The notes beneath the pieces are model-generated. The model worked only from the letters and a program-made list of their open reading frames with translations, did no database searches and was not told where the DNA came from. Made by a program: the position numbers and the translations under genes. Below, one piece after another: positions 17,765 to 26,442 of a stretch of DNA of 64,000 nucleotides. The DNA lies in the NCBI GenBank assembly GCA_902806065.1, contig CADCVE010000001.1, positions 62,001-126,000 on the forward strand, given 5' to 3'. Every line of letters starts with the position of its first letter. The stretch's first letter is position 1. The DNA comes from an uncultured Rubrobacteraceae bacterium (GTDB lineage Bacteria > Actinomycetota > Rubrobacteria > Rubrobacterales > Rubrobacteraceae).

Positions 17765-18646
17765 CTAGCGAACTACGCTCAATACACCGGGTTCGATGTG
17801 GAACGACATGGGGAGCCAGCCCCAGACCTCGCCGTCGATCTGCACGGGAACCTCGGCGCCGGGTGAGGTGGCGCGGATCTCCCCGTCCCCGGTAGCGAAG
17901 GAGCGCATGGAGCGGTCTAGCGGCTTCCTGGCCAGGATACGCGTCAGGATGTCGGCCCGGAGGAGCCGGCTCACGTTGTCCACGAGGACGACTTCGAGCC
18001 TACCGGTCGTGAGGGTGGCGTCTTCCGCTACCTGGAAGTCGCCGCCGTAGTACTGACCGTTGGCGACGATGGCGAACTGCGTTACATACTTACGGTTACC
18101 ATCGAAGATATGTAGCGGTGGCAGGTCCTCTTCAGCGTATACCTTCAAGGCGGCCAGGGGGAAAGCGAGGACCTTCAGGTACTTCTTGAGGCCGGGGCTG
18201 ACCTCGTTGACGACGTGAGCGTCGAAGCCGATCCCGGCCATGCACGTGAAGCGTCGCTCCGTTCCCTGCTGGTCCGTGGCTACTCCCACGTCGATCCGCC
18301 TCTCTCTGCCGGCGAGGATGCGCTCGCAGGCTACCTCCGGCTTCAAGGGCAGACCGAGCTCCCGCGCCATCACGTTCGCCGTTCCCAGAGGGAGTATGGC
18401 GAGGGTCGCGTCCCTCTCCAGGCCGTTTACGACCTCGTTTACCGTCCCGTCACCGCCGGCGGCGACCACGAGGCGGGTTCCGGCCTGGGTCGCGAGCTCG
18501 GTGGCGTGTTCCGGATACTCCGTCGGCCACACCTCCACGTCGAGACCGCCGGACCTCAGGATCTCCGCGTAGCTCTTCAGGTGGTCCTCGCCCCTGTGGC
18601 GTCCCGCGTTCGGGTTGCCGATAATTACAGTCTCTCTACCTTCCAT
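17765..18646 (-). CDS. Diacylglycerol/lipid kinase family protein (DgkB/YegS-like)
   Basis: 293 residues. The catalytic core shows NPNAGR at the N-terminus, the GGDGTVNEVVNGL loop that binds nucleotide, LPLGTANVMAREL, and the C-terminal QIDGEVW motif of the DAGK catalytic family. It phosphorylates diacylglycerol or a related lipid with ATP, recycling lipid head-group by-products. Transcribed away from acpS, with 56 bp between the starts, so the two probably share a compact divergent promoter region. Confidence 0.92.
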   Translation of the reverse strand: MEGRETVIIGNPNAGRHRGEDHLKSYAEILRSGGLDVEVWPTEYPEHATELATQAGTRLVVAAGGDGTVNEVVNGLERDATLAILPLGTANVMARELGLPLKPEVACERILAGRERRIDVGVATDQQGTERRFTCMAGIGFDAHVVNEVSPGLKKYLKVLAFPLAALKVYAEEDLPPLHIFDGNRKYVTQFAIVANGQYYGGDFQVAEDATLTTGRLEVVLVDNVSRLLRADILTRILARKPLDRSMRSFATGDGEIRATSPGAEVPVQIDGEVWGWLPMSFHIEPGVLSVVR

Positions 18647-18702
18647 GTCCTATATCATAGGCCCTCTTTCGCCAAAATTTCTCCTGACGTACCATGTAGC
18701 CT

Positions 18703-19113
18703 ATGGAAAATATGAAAAATTTCGTCGTTCCAGGCATTGGTGTGGACGTGGTAGACGTCGAGAGGATGCAGTTCGCTCTCGAAAGGACCCCGAGAATACG
18801 CCAGAGACTCTTCACCGAAAAGGAGATCGCCTACTGCGAGAAGTACCGTTTCGCCGAGCGCCACTACGCTGGCCGCTGGGCCGCCAAAGAAGCCGTAACG
18901 AAAGCCCTCGGCTGCGGCCTCATACAATGGAACGGCGTCGAAGTCCTTCGCCTCCCGCGCCAGGCCCCGACAGTCCGCATCTTCGGCAAGATAGAACGCT
19001 TCGCGGAGATGGTAGGTGTTCGCCAGGACGAACTCCACATCTCCATAACCCACTCCGAACTCTCCGCGGTAGCCGTCTGCGTCGTCCGGCAGACGGAGAA
19101 AGGCAACCCATAA
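18703..19113 (+). CDS. acpS: Holo-[acyl-carrier-protein] synthase
   Basis: 136 residues, the usual size. GIGVDVVDVERM (about residue 10) holds the Mg-binding Asp, and FTEKEIAYC with AGRWAAKEAVTKALG (about 65) holds the second metal-binding and catalytic segment; HISITHS closes the fold. It moves the phosphopantetheine arm from CoA to carrier proteins, and could also serve the thiolation domain of the reductase encoded at 59712. First gene of an acpS-nnr pair (4-bp gap). Confidence 0.96.
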   Translation: MENMKNFVVPGIGVDVVDVERMQFALERTPRIRQRLFTEKEIAYCEKYRFAERHYAGRWAAKEAVTKALGCGLIQWNGVEVLRLPRQAPTVRIFGKIERFAEMVGVRQDELHISITHSELSAVAVCVVRQTEKGNP

Positions 19114-19117
19114 CCCT

Positions 19118-20632
19118 GTGAAACTCTACTCCGCTGACGAAATGACCCGTGCCGACGAGGGCGCTCAGAAGCTCGGCATCCCCGGCGGTGTCCTCATGGA
19201 GCGCGCCAGCGTCGAGATGGCCCGCGCCACACTAGAGCACTTCGGCTCCCTGGAGGGACGCAGAGTGCTCGTCGTCGCGGGTGGAGGAAACAACGGCGGC
19301 GACGGCTTCGTTATCGCCCGCGAGCTCTACCTGGCCGGCGCCGACGTAGCCGTATTCGCCACAAAGGATGAATATGAGGGAGACCCGAAGACAAACCTGG
19401 ACGTCTTGCGCAACCTGGACGTTCACTTCATTGATCGGGACGGGTTCGAGGAAGAGTTGAGCGGGACGGACCTCGTAGTGGACGCACTCCTCGGGACTGG
19501 CTTTCGGGGTGAGGTGCGCGAGGACGTGGTGGAGCTTATACAGGAGATCAACGAGTCGGAGGCCGCTGTCGTCTCGGTTGACGTGCCTTCCGGCGTAGAC
19601 GGCTCGACGGGTGAGGTATGGGGAGCGGCGGTGTGGGCCGATCTGACGGTATGCGGGCACGCGGCGAAGCTTGGCTGCGTCGTCTCGCCGGGCCGGGAGT
19701 ACTCCGGAGAGGTCGTCGTGGTAGAGATCGGGATTCCCCCCGAAGCGGATGTGGAGCCGGAAGCTACGTGGACGGACGCCGGTTCTTTGAAGGGCCTCGT
19801 ACCACGACGGGCCGGGGCATCCCACAAGTACTCGGCGGGGGCGCTGCTCATCGTCGCGGGTTCCAGGATGGCTACGGGCGCGGCGGTTATGGTGGCTCGG
19901 GGGGCGCAGAGGGCCGGGTGCGGCATAATCTTCGTCGCGACCGCTGAGGGCGTCGCCCCCCTCGTGGATGCCCAACTCATCGAGGTGCTCGTCTCCGGGG
20001 TGCCCGAGGACGACGAAGGCGACATGGCCGCCGGCGCTCTGGACACCATACTGGAGCAGGCTCAGGGGGCTTCGGCGGTGGTGCTCGGGCCCGGGATGGG
20101 GGTCGGAGAGGGGGGGCGCGGGATCGTCGAGGGGGTGCTAAAGGAGACCGGCGTGCCCGTGTTGCTCGACGCCGACGCCATCTCGAACCTCTCTGGAACG
20201 GAGGTTCTCGCCGGGAGGGAGACGCCGCCCGTGATCACGCCGCATCCCGGCGAACTCGGAAGGCTCTTGGGGGAGAGTCCCAAGGAGATTCAGGCCCGCA
20301 GGCTCTCCCTGACGCGCCAAACAGCCGGAGAGGGCGGCTGCTGCGTCGTGCTCAAGGGCGCGGATACGCTGGTGGCATACGATGGTCTCGTATCGGTCAA
20401 CTCTACCGGCGGTCCGCAGCTTGCCACCGCGGGGACGGGGGACGTGCTCTCCGGCATCACGGGCGCGCTTCTCGCACGTGGGATGGACCCTTACGACGCG
20501 GCGCGGACCGGCGCCTGGGCGCACGGGCGGGCCGCGGAGCTGTGGCTCGAAGAGAGCGGCTGGCCGCCGGAGAGTATGGTTGCGACCGACCTCTTATCCT
20601 ATTTGCCGCGGGCGTTCGGCGAGATCTACTAG
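19118..20632 (+). CDS. nnr: Bifunctional NAD(P)H-hydrate epimerase / ADP-dependent dehydratase
   Basis: 504 residues with both repair activities. The N-terminal YjeF domain (GGGNNGGDGFVIARELY, DALLGTGFRG, VDVPSGVDGSTG) epimerises damaged NAD(P)H hydrate. The C-terminal YjeF/NnrD kinase-like domain (LGPGMGVGEGGRG, LDADAISNL, TPHPGELGRLLG, VLKGADTLV, GTGDVLSGITGALLARG) dehydrates it with ADP. GTG 19118 starts four bases after acpS. Wobble bases change from C-rich to G-rich near 19440. Confidence 0.95.
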   Translation: MKLYSADEMTRADEGAQKLGIPGGVLMERASVEMARATLEHFGSLEGRRVLVVAGGGNNGGDGFVIARELYLAGADVAVFATKDEYEGDPKTNLDVLRNLDVHFIDRDGFEEELSGTDLVVDALLGTGFRGEVREDVVELIQEINESEAAVVSVDVPSGVDGSTGEVWGAAVWADLTVCGHAAKLGCVVSPGREYSGEVVVVEIGIPPEADVEPEATWTDAGSLKGLVPRRAGASHKYSAGALLIVAGSRMATGAAVMVARGAQRAGCGIIFVATAEGVAPLVDAQLIEVLVSGVPEDDEGDMAAGALDTILEQAQGASAVVLGPGMGVGEGGRGIVEGVLKETGVPVLLDADAISNLSGTEVLAGRETPPVITPHPGELGRLLGESPKEIQARRLSLTRQTAGEGGCCVVLKGADTLVAYDGLVSVNSTGGPQLATAGTGDVLSGITGALLARGMDPYDAARTGAWAHGRAAELWLEESGWPPESMVATDLLSYLPRAFGEIY

Positions 20633-20777
20633 ACGTTCACCGCGAAGGTTGCGCCGGTCCCCTACCAGTACTTCTTGAACTGCGGAAACACCACAACGCG
20701 CGGCGTTAGTGTACGGAGCTAGTATTTGGAGTAGTATCAGCGAGACGGAGACGGATATGTGAAGAGGGGTTTGGGGC

Positions 20778-21257
20778 TTGAAGCAACAAGACATCCGGGA
20801 GCTTAGGGTCGGGGAGATCATGGAGACCGATTGGCCTACTTTAGGGCCCGAGAGTACTATAGAAGAGGCGATCAAGCTCTTCGCCGAGGCCCGCATCTCC
20901 GGCGCCCCGGTCGTCGAGGGAGAGCGTCTGGTGGGGATCATCACCGAGGGCGACCTGATCTTCCAGGACGCCGACATAAAAGCCCCCGGCTTCCTCGACA
21001 TCCTTGGCGGCATTATTCCTCTGGGCAACACCGAGGAGTACCGCAAAGAGGTCCTCAAGAGCGCGGGCGTCACCGTGGGCGAGGTTATGAGCGACGACCC
21101 CATAACCGTTATCCCCGAAGCTACCCTGGCCGAGACCGCGACCGTCATGGCCGAGCAGCGCAAGAAGATACTGCCCGTCGTCGAGGGTGAACGGCTCGTC
21201 GGGGTCATAACCCGCATGGATATCCTTACCCTCCACGTCCTCAAGCCCCGCTTCTAA
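20778..21257 (+). CDS. CBS-pair domain protein
   Basis: 159 residues made almost entirely of two CBS motifs (RVGEIMETDWPTLGPESTIE and VGEVMSDDPITVIPEATLAE, each ending with a VGIIT/VGVIT strand before an acidic GDL or MDI). CBS pairs sense adenine nucleotides and regulate attached or separate partners. No catalytic domain is present. TTG 20778 is the only start before the first motif. Eight bases separate its stop from alr, so they are probably cotranscribed. Confidence 0.88.
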   Translation: MKQQDIRELRVGEIMETDWPTLGPESTIEEAIKLFAEARISGAPVVEGERLVGIITEGDLIFQDADIKAPGFLDILGGIIPLGNTEEYRKEVLKSAGVTVGEVMSDDPITVIPEATLAETATVMAEQRKKILPVVEGERLVGVITRMDILTLHVLKPRF

Positions 21258-21265
21258 CAGGCCGC

Positions 21266-22369
21266 GTGATCGGCCAGGGTATACCGGAGCCCCCGAGCCG
21301 CACCTGGGCTGAGGTGGATCTCGGCGCGATCCGCCATAACGTCCGCGCCCTGAAACGTCGCGCAAACGGCAGCGGCACCCGTCTCATGGCCGTCGTGAAG
21401 GCCGACGCCTACGGACACGGCGCCGTCCCCACGGCCCGCGCCGCCCTCGAAGCCGGCGCTGACTCTCTAGCAGTCGTAACGGCCGAGGAGGGCGCCGAGC
21501 TAAGAAACGCCGGCATCAACGCCCCGATCCTCGTCTTCACCGACCTCCTTCCAGGCACACTCACCCTCGCCAAAGAGAACCGCTTGCAAGTCACCGCCCA
21601 CTCCATCCCGAGCGCGAAGCGTATCGCGGCGCAGCCCGGCCTCGAAGCGCACCTCAAGGTCAACACCGGCATGAACCGCTGGGGTGTCGAGCCGAACGAA
21701 GTAGGGGAGGCCCGCAAGATATTGGGAGACCGCATGATCGGGGTTTACACTCATCTCGCTTCAGCCGACTCCGATAAACAAGTCACCCACCGCCAGCTAC
21801 ATGCCTTCGATGAGGTTCTCGCCGCGCACCCCTTCGGCGGCGTCCTCGTACACGCGGCTAACTCCGCCGGCACGCTCTGGCATCCTTCCTCCCACTACGA
21901 CTGCATCCGCCCCGGCGTGGCGCTCTACGGCTTGCACCCCGCTGGCGACGAGGGCGACCCGGAGAGAGAAGACTTGAGGCCCGCACTCTCTTTGAAGAGC
22001 TACGTAGCCGGGGTGCGGCGTCTCTCGCCCGGTGAGGGCGTCTCCTACGGGTTGACGTTCAGGGCCGGGGAGCCGATGTACGCCGCGACGGTACCGGTTG
22101 GGTACGCGGAGGGGTACCGCCGCAGCCTCTCCAACAGGGCGGCGGCGCTCGTGCGCGGGGAGCGGCGTCCACTTCTGGGGCGGGTTACCATGGATGCTTG
22201 TATCTTTGGGGTCGATAAAATAGTAGAGGTCGGGGACGAGGTTGTTCTGATCGGCAAGCAAGGTGCGGAGAGCGTTCGGGCTGAAGAGGTCGGCGGGTGG
22301 GCGGGCACGATAAACTATGAGGTAACAACCGGGATACAGGGTCGGCGAGTAGAGAGGAGCTACACATAA
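21266..22369 (+). CDS. alr: Alanine racemase
   Basis: 367 residues. The PLP lysine is in AVVKADAYGHGAV (about residue 42). GMNRWGV, HAANSAGTL, RPGVALYGLHP and the catalytic tyrosine in GVSYGLTF are all in place, as is RVTMDACIF near the C-terminus. It converts L- to D-alanine for peptidoglycan. GTG start at 21266. The first two thirds use C-ending codons and the last third G-ending ones (switch near 21960). Confidence 0.96.
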   Translation: MIGQGIPEPPSRTWAEVDLGAIRHNVRALKRRANGSGTRLMAVVKADAYGHGAVPTARAALEAGADSLAVVTAEEGAELRNAGINAPILVFTDLLPGTLTLAKENRLQVTAHSIPSAKRIAAQPGLEAHLKVNTGMNRWGVEPNEVGEARKILGDRMIGVYTHLASADSDKQVTHRQLHAFDEVLAAHPFGGVLVHAANSAGTLWHPSSHYDCIRPGVALYGLHPAGDEGDPEREDLRPALSLKSYVAGVRRLSPGEGVSYGLTFRAGEPMYAATVPVGYAEGYRRSLSNRAAALVRGERRPLLGRVTMDACIFGVDKIVEVGDEVVLIGKQGAESVRAEEVGGWAGTINYEVTTGIQGRRVERSYT

Positions 22370-22752
22370 TGTTCGAGGACCTTGACTGGAAGGGCGCCTT
22401 CAGGCGGGCCGCCTTCGCCGCCGCGCTGTACCTCTTGTTCGTCTACGTAATGAGCGTCGCGTTCCCGGAGTCCTTCGGTGCCGGCAACTTTACCTCGTCA
22501 CTGATCATCGCCGTATTCTTCTTCTTCGTCTACGCTCCCGTCTTCGCCTTCGCCGAGCGGCGCAAGAAGCGGCGCGTCGCCGAGCTGAAGGCCCAGACGA
22601 AGGGTACGAAGTCAGGCGCGAAGGCCCGAGCCAACCCCAAATCCACGACCGGAGCAGACGACGAGCCCGATCCAGAGAATTCAGAGAACCTCAGGGGACG
22701 CCACAACCCGAATACCAGCCGCAGAAAGGCGTCGAGGCGGCGGCGGCGCTGA
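22369..22752 (+). CDS. Small membrane protein, unknown function
   Basis: 127 residues. It starts inside the alr stop (TAATG overlap), so it is translationally coupled. Two transmembrane segments (about 17-35 and 42-60: AALYLLFVYVMSVAF and SLIIAVFFFFVYAPVF) are followed by a basic, lysine/arginine-rich cytoplasmic tail that looks disordered. No family recognised. Confidence 0.75.
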   Translation: MFEDLDWKGAFRRAAFAAALYLLFVYVMSVAFPESFGAGNFTSSLIIAVFFFFVYAPVFAFAERRKKRRVAELKAQTKGTKSGAKARANPKSTTGADDEPDPENSENLRGRHNPNTSRRKASRRRRR

Positions 22753-22820
22753 AGCCGGAGCCGGAGAGCGCTCCCGTTTTCGAGGCGCTCTCGCGTTCGT
22801 ATCCGCTCGATGTAGAGACG

Positions 22821-23531
22821 TTGCTCCGCGAGGTGCCGGAGCTACGCCTCGCCCGCCACCAGTCACAGGGACCCTTCCACCACCTGGATACCCTGGAGCA
22901 CATCTTAGAGACCGTGCGGGGTGTGGAGAGGGAGTTATCCGAGGGCCGGATCGGCGCGCGGGTCAGCGAGGAGGGGCGCTACGGTCTCTTTGTCGTCGGC
23001 CTTCTGCACGACGTCGCCAAGCCTGTCACGCGTGCGGAGATCGAGGGCCGCGTGCTCTTCGTCGCCCACGATACTTTGGGCGCGCGCATGGCTCACCATG
23101 TCTGCCGGCGGCTCGGGCTCTCCGCCCGCGTCACCGATCTCGCCGTCACCCTCACGGCGCTGCACCTGAAGATAGGCTTCATGGGCAACCCCCGCTCGGA
23201 CTATGAACCCGAAAGGCTCGCCCGGGCCGCGGGACCTTTCGGGGAAGAACTCGCGGTCCTTTCTTGGGCCGACCGTCTCGCCGCCCGAGGCCCACGTCTG
23301 AAGGAGGAGCACATCGAGCGTCACCGCGATCTCTGCACCAGGTTCCTCAACGTCAGCCGCAACCTCGGTCCCTACCCGGAGCCCGACTACAACAGCCTCG
23401 CCAGCAAGACGAATGTCGCGCCCGGTGCCGATGTTGGATACGCCGCGAGTCGGGTGAGGCTTCTCGTGGCCCGTGGGCTATCCGAGAGCGAGGCCGTGCG
23501 CCACGTCGCCAGGGTATCCTGCTCCGCTTAG
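22821..23531 (+). CDS. HD-domain phosphohydrolase-like protein
   Basis: About 236 residues. Metal-binding HD signatures are HHLDTLEHIL, GLLHDVAKP and ALHLKIG, and the arrangement resembles the HD half of bacterial tRNA nucleotidyltransferases and related nucleotidases. No nucleotidyltransferase half is present. The start is doubtful: TTG 22821 lacks a ribosome site. The frame is open upstream to beyond 22690 without ATG, GTG or TTG, and a CTG at 22749 is possible. Substrate unknown. Confidence 0.78.
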   Translation: MLREVPELRLARHQSQGPFHHLDTLEHILETVRGVERELSEGRIGARVSEEGRYGLFVVGLLHDVAKPVTRAEIEGRVLFVAHDTLGARMAHHVCRRLGLSARVTDLAVTLTALHLKIGFMGNPRSDYEPERLARAAGPFGEELAVLSWADRLAARGPRLKEEHIERHRDLCTRFLNVSRNLGPYPEPDYNSLASKTNVAPGADVGYAASRVRLLVARGLSESEAVRHVARVSCSA

Positions 23532-23640
23532 TTCGCCAAGCTTCACGCAACCGGAGGTTTGCGCTTCCAAAAAAGCGTCGTTGAGGATATTATCGGTCTG
23601 GTTGAATGGAAGCTGTAGCTACGGAGCATGGAGGTTTGGC

Positions 23641-23841
23641 GTGGGCATAAGGCGGGCCAGGAGGGATCGTTGGATCTATGGGGTGTGTGGTGGGATAGCC
23701 CGGCGTTACGGGTGGAGCTCGACGGCGGTGCGGGCAGTAGTCGTACTACTGGCGATCTTGATACCCGGAATCAGCGTGATACCGGCGGTCCTGATCTACG
23801 TCCTCCTCGGATACCTCCTCCCGGAAGCGGACGAGTTTTAA
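23641..23841 (+). CDS. PspC-domain small membrane protein
   Basis: 66 residues. A basic N-terminus with WIYGVCGGIARRYG, the PspC hallmark, is followed by one long hydrophobic segment (VVVLLAILIPGISVIPAVL) and ends LLPEADEF. GTG 23641 follows GGAGG at seven bases; an in-frame extension upstream to 23473 is not supported. PspC proteins are membrane-stress sensors or toxin-like proteins; no other psp gene is nearby. Three bases separate its stop from the next gene. Confidence 0.85.
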   Translation: MGIRRARRDRWIYGVCGGIARRYGWSSTAVRAVVVLLAILIPGISVIPAVLIYVLLGYLLPEADEF

Positions 23842-23844
23842 CAG

Positions 23845-24474
23845 TTGGACTTCGCCGAGGCCCAGAAACAAGCGCTTGGTTCACGCAATTGCGGCCCCCC
23901 ATGCAACTCCAGAACACGGGTCGTCTTCGGGGAAGGTCCCCTGAACGCCGAGCTCGTTATCGTGGGAGAAGCTCCCGGCTTCAATGAAGACAAAGAGGGG
24001 AAGCCGTTCCGGGGCGCGTCGGGAATGCTCCTCGACCGTCTCCTCGCCTCCGTCGGGCTGGAGCGTGAAGAGGTCTATCTCACGACCCTTCTGAAGTGCC
24101 GCCCGCCCGACGACCGCTCCCCAAAGCCGGCGGAGATCAATGCCTGCCGCCCATACCTCCTCGCTCAGCTCTCCGCGATAGATCCGAAGGTTGTGGTGGC
24201 GCTCGGGGACCTGGCGAGCCGCTCCCTCACCGGACGCAAGGAGGCCGTCTCGCGCATTCGGGGCCGCGTCATCCCGCTCGACGGCCGCTACGTCTTCCCG
24301 ACGCTCTCCCTGAGCCGGGCGCTCTACACCCCGGCGGATCGCGCGCTCCTAGTCTCGGACTTCTCCCGCCTGCCCGAGCTTCTCACCTCTGAACGCCCGC
24401 TCACCTACGAGACCCTCAACGTCTCCCACGTTCCATCCGCCGAACGCGAACCCCTGCAACCCGGCCTCTGGTAG
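23845..24474 (+). CDS. Type-4-like uracil-DNA glycosylase family protein with altered motif 2
   Basis: 209 residues, TTG start. Family features are the N-terminal cysteines (CGPPC), VVFGEGP, motif 1 GEAPGFNEDKEGKPF, and TLLKCRPPDDRSPKPAEINAC with two more cysteines for the iron-sulfur cluster. Motif 2, normally PT(F/Y)HPSxxLR, reads PTLSLSRALY here, so the conserved His-Pro is Ser-Leu. The protein may have a different base specificity or no glycosylase activity. Expected role is removal of uracil from DNA. Confidence 0.82.
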   Translation: MDFAEAQKQALGSRNCGPPCNSRTRVVFGEGPLNAELVIVGEAPGFNEDKEGKPFRGASGMLLDRLLASVGLEREEVYLTTLLKCRPPDDRSPKPAEINACRPYLLAQLSAIDPKVVVALGDLASRSLTGRKEAVSRIRGRVIPLDGRYVFPTLSLSRALYTPADRALLVSDFSRLPELLTSERPLTYETLNVSHVPSAEREPLQPGLW

Positions 24475-24481
24475 AAATCTC

Positions 24482-24961
24482 ATGCAGGAGACCCCCCTCG
24501 AATGGGACGACCTGAACCAGGACGACCTCGAAGCTCTCGCCGCTAGAGTGGCAACCTCTCTCATGCCTGGTGACATAATCGTGCTGAACGGCGAGGTGGG
24601 CGCCGGCAAGACGACCTTTACCCGGGCGGCGGCCCGCGCTCTCGGCGTCCGGGAGACGGTTACGAGCCCAACCTACCAGTTCGCCCGCTCCTACGAGGGC
24701 GAAGCCAACGGGCGTCCGGTCACGATAAACCATCTAGACCTCTACCGGCTTGAGGGTCTAGACGTTCGGGACGCCCTGGAACTCGACGATTATCTGCTAC
24801 CGGGCTCCGTCACCTTCATGGAGTGGGCGGAACCCGCGCTCGACCTCTTGCAAGAGCCAGGGGTCGTGGAGATCCTGCACCGCTCCCCAACCACGCGCCG
24901 GGTGCGGCTCTCCGGTCCCCTGGCCGTACGGCTCTCCCCGGAGCCACCGGCGACGTGCTGA
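24482..24961 (+). CDS. tsaE: tRNA threonylcarbamoyladenosine biosynthesis ATPase TsaE
   Basis: 159 residues. Walker A is GEVGAGKTTF (about residue 40). SPTYQFARSY and INHLDLYRL are the second and third family signatures, and FMEWAE follows. It is the ATPase of the TsaB-TsaD-TsaE complex that makes t6A at position 37 of ANN-decoding tRNAs. Its stop overlaps the GTG start of tsaB, so the two are coupled. Confidence 0.95.
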   Translation: MQETPLEWDDLNQDDLEALAARVATSLMPGDIIVLNGEVGAGKTTFTRAAARALGVRETVTSPTYQFARSYEGEANGRPVTINHLDLYRLEGLDVRDALELDDYLLPGSVTFMEWAEPALDLLQEPGVVEILHRSPTTRRVRLSGPLAVRLSPEPPATC

Positions 24962-25650
24962 TACTCGCCCTCGACTCCTCGACAGGCGTCGTTACCGTCG
25001 CCATCGCCCGTGCCAGCGAGTCCGGGCGGGAGGTGCTCGCGGAGGTCTCCGTCCCCTCCCGCGGTGCCTCCGAGGTCCTGCTACCCGCAACTGACGCCGC
25101 CTTGAGCCTCGCCGGGTGCGACCTCGGTGAGGTAGAGCGCATCCTGGTCGGGGTCGGCCCCGGCACCTTCACCGGCATCCGCATCGCCCTGGCCGCTGCG
25201 AGGGGCCTGGCGTTGGCGACTGGCGCTGCACTCTCGAAAAACTCTACTCTAGCCGCCCTCGCCGCCCCGGCATCAGTGAGTATGGAGGAGTCTGATGTGC
25301 TCGCCGTACTCGACGCGAAACGCCGTCAGGTCTTCGTGCAACGCTTCGCTGGCGGACACGCTTCGGAAGAAATACTGTGCATAGCGCCCGAAGAACTTCC
25401 CGCGCCGGACGAGAGCTTGCGGAGGTACCGTACGCTTCTCGTCGGTGACGGCGCCGTACGGTACAGAGCCATTCTCTCCGGTTTGGGGCGTATCCCGCCC
25501 GGCGCTTCGCCGCTGCACCGGGTGACGGCGACGGGGCACGTCCTCTCGGCGGACCTCTCGCCGGTGCCCGCGCGCGAGGTCGTCCCGCTGTACGTCCGCG
25601 AGCCGGACGCCGAGGTGAGGAGGGACCTCAACCCCTGGAGCAGGGGATGA
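24955..25650 (+). CDS. tsaB: tRNA threonylcarbamoyladenosine biosynthesis protein TsaB
   Basis: 231 residues from GTG 24955, which overlaps the tsaE stop; an upstream extension to 24823 only shadows tsaE. The ASKHA fold is visible in LILALDSSTGVVTVAIA, VGVGPGTFTGIRIALAAARGLA and AVLDAKRRQVFVQRF. It is the inactive partner that dimerises with TsaD in t6A synthesis. It overlaps rimI by four bases (ATGA). Confidence 0.94.
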   Translation: MLILALDSSTGVVTVAIARASESGREVLAEVSVPSRGASEVLLPATDAALSLAGCDLGEVERILVGVGPGTFTGIRIALAAARGLALATGAALSKNSTLAALAAPASVSMEESDVLAVLDAKRRQVFVQRFAGGHASEEILCIAPEELPAPDESLRRYRTLLVGDGAVRYRAILSGLGRIPPGASPLHRVTATGHVLSADLSPVPAREVVPLYVREPDAEVRRDLNPWSRG

Positions 25651-26102
25651 AGGAGCCGCGCATTCGTGCGATGCGTCTCTCGGATTTGCCAGCGGTGATG
25701 GAGATTGGAGGGCGAAGTTTGCCCCGCCCGTGGAGCGAGGTTGTCTGGCGCGAGGAGTTTTACAGTCCTTTCGGCTTGTATTTGATCCTCGAAGAAAGCA
25801 GTGCTCTCTGCGGTTTCATCGGCCTCAAACTCATCTCCGATGAGGCGCATGTCATGACGATCGCGGTGTGCCCGGAGCGCCGCCGCCAAGGGCTCGCCCG
25901 GACCCTCATCAAAGCCGCCCTCAGCGAACCAGCCTCCGCCGGAGCCCGCCACGTTTACCTGGAAGTGCGTCCGAGCAACCTCGCCGCCCGCGCGCTCTAT
26001 GCCTCTCTAGGCTTCGTGGAGACTGGTGTCCGCCCCGGTTACTACGGCGACGAGGACGCGCTACTCATGACTCTCGATCTTCGGAAGAATCCTCTCCCGT
26101 AG
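25647..26102 (+). CDS. rimI: Ribosomal-protein-alanine N-acetyltransferase-like GNAT enzyme
   Basis: 151 residues with the GNAT core: VMTIAVCPERRRQGLARTLIKAAL (acetyl-CoA loop, in two segments), YLEVRPSNLAARALYASLGF and RPGYYGDEDALLMTLDL at the end. RimI acetylates the N-terminus of ribosomal protein S18 and often lies between tsaB and tsaD, as here. ATGA overlap with tsaB. Its last 38 bases overlap the convergent gene that ends at 26065. Confidence 0.92.
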   Translation: MKEPRIRAMRLSDLPAVMEIGGRSLPRPWSEVVWREEFYSPFGLYLILEESSALCGFIGLKLISDEAHVMTIAVCPERRRQGLARTLIKAALSEPASAGARHVYLEVRPSNLAARALYASLGFVETGVRPGYYGDEDALLMTLDLRKNPLP

Positions 26103-26325
26103 AGTCCTGGCGAATCTCCCGCTCCCTGCGCGCCTCCTCGCGGCGGCGGCGGAGTTCCTCGGGCGGCTCGAAGGGTTTCAGGAGAAACAAGGTCGGGGCG
26201 AGGCAGACCAGGAAGCTCACGAAAATAGCCGAGGCGATAAAAGGGTCTACCGGACCCCGTACCACGTAGATCAGAAACTGGACCAGCATTACCAGCGCGA
26301 TAAAAGCAAATAGCAACGAAAACAT
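26065..26325 (-). CDS. Small membrane protein, unknown function
   Basis: 86 residues from ATG at 26325, with two transmembrane segments (MFSLLFAFIALVMLVQFLI and FIASAIFVSFLVCLAPTLFL) and a highly charged Glu/Arg tail (PPEELRRRREEARR). It converges on and overlaps rimI by 38 bp. Coding looks likely from the regular membrane/tail design; no family recognised. Confidence 0.6.
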   Translation of the reverse strand: MFSLLFAFIALVMLVQFLIYVVRGPVDPFIASAIFVSFLVCLAPTLFLLKPFEPPEELRRRREEARREREIRQDSTGEDSSEDRES

Positions 26326-26442
26326 ACGCACATTATTAGTATAGCCGGTAAGCCCGTGAGCCAATACATATTCGGTGAATTCGTTCGGTCTCTGCTAGCC
26401 TCCTCGTCCGGCTGGCGCGGCAGCTATGAAAGGACAATCCCA

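Noticed and set aside
18650-18665. A single TCATAGGCCC match between the lipid kinase gene and acpS
   Set aside because: Only one unit, no 11-bp partner and no CAGACT at the expected spacing.
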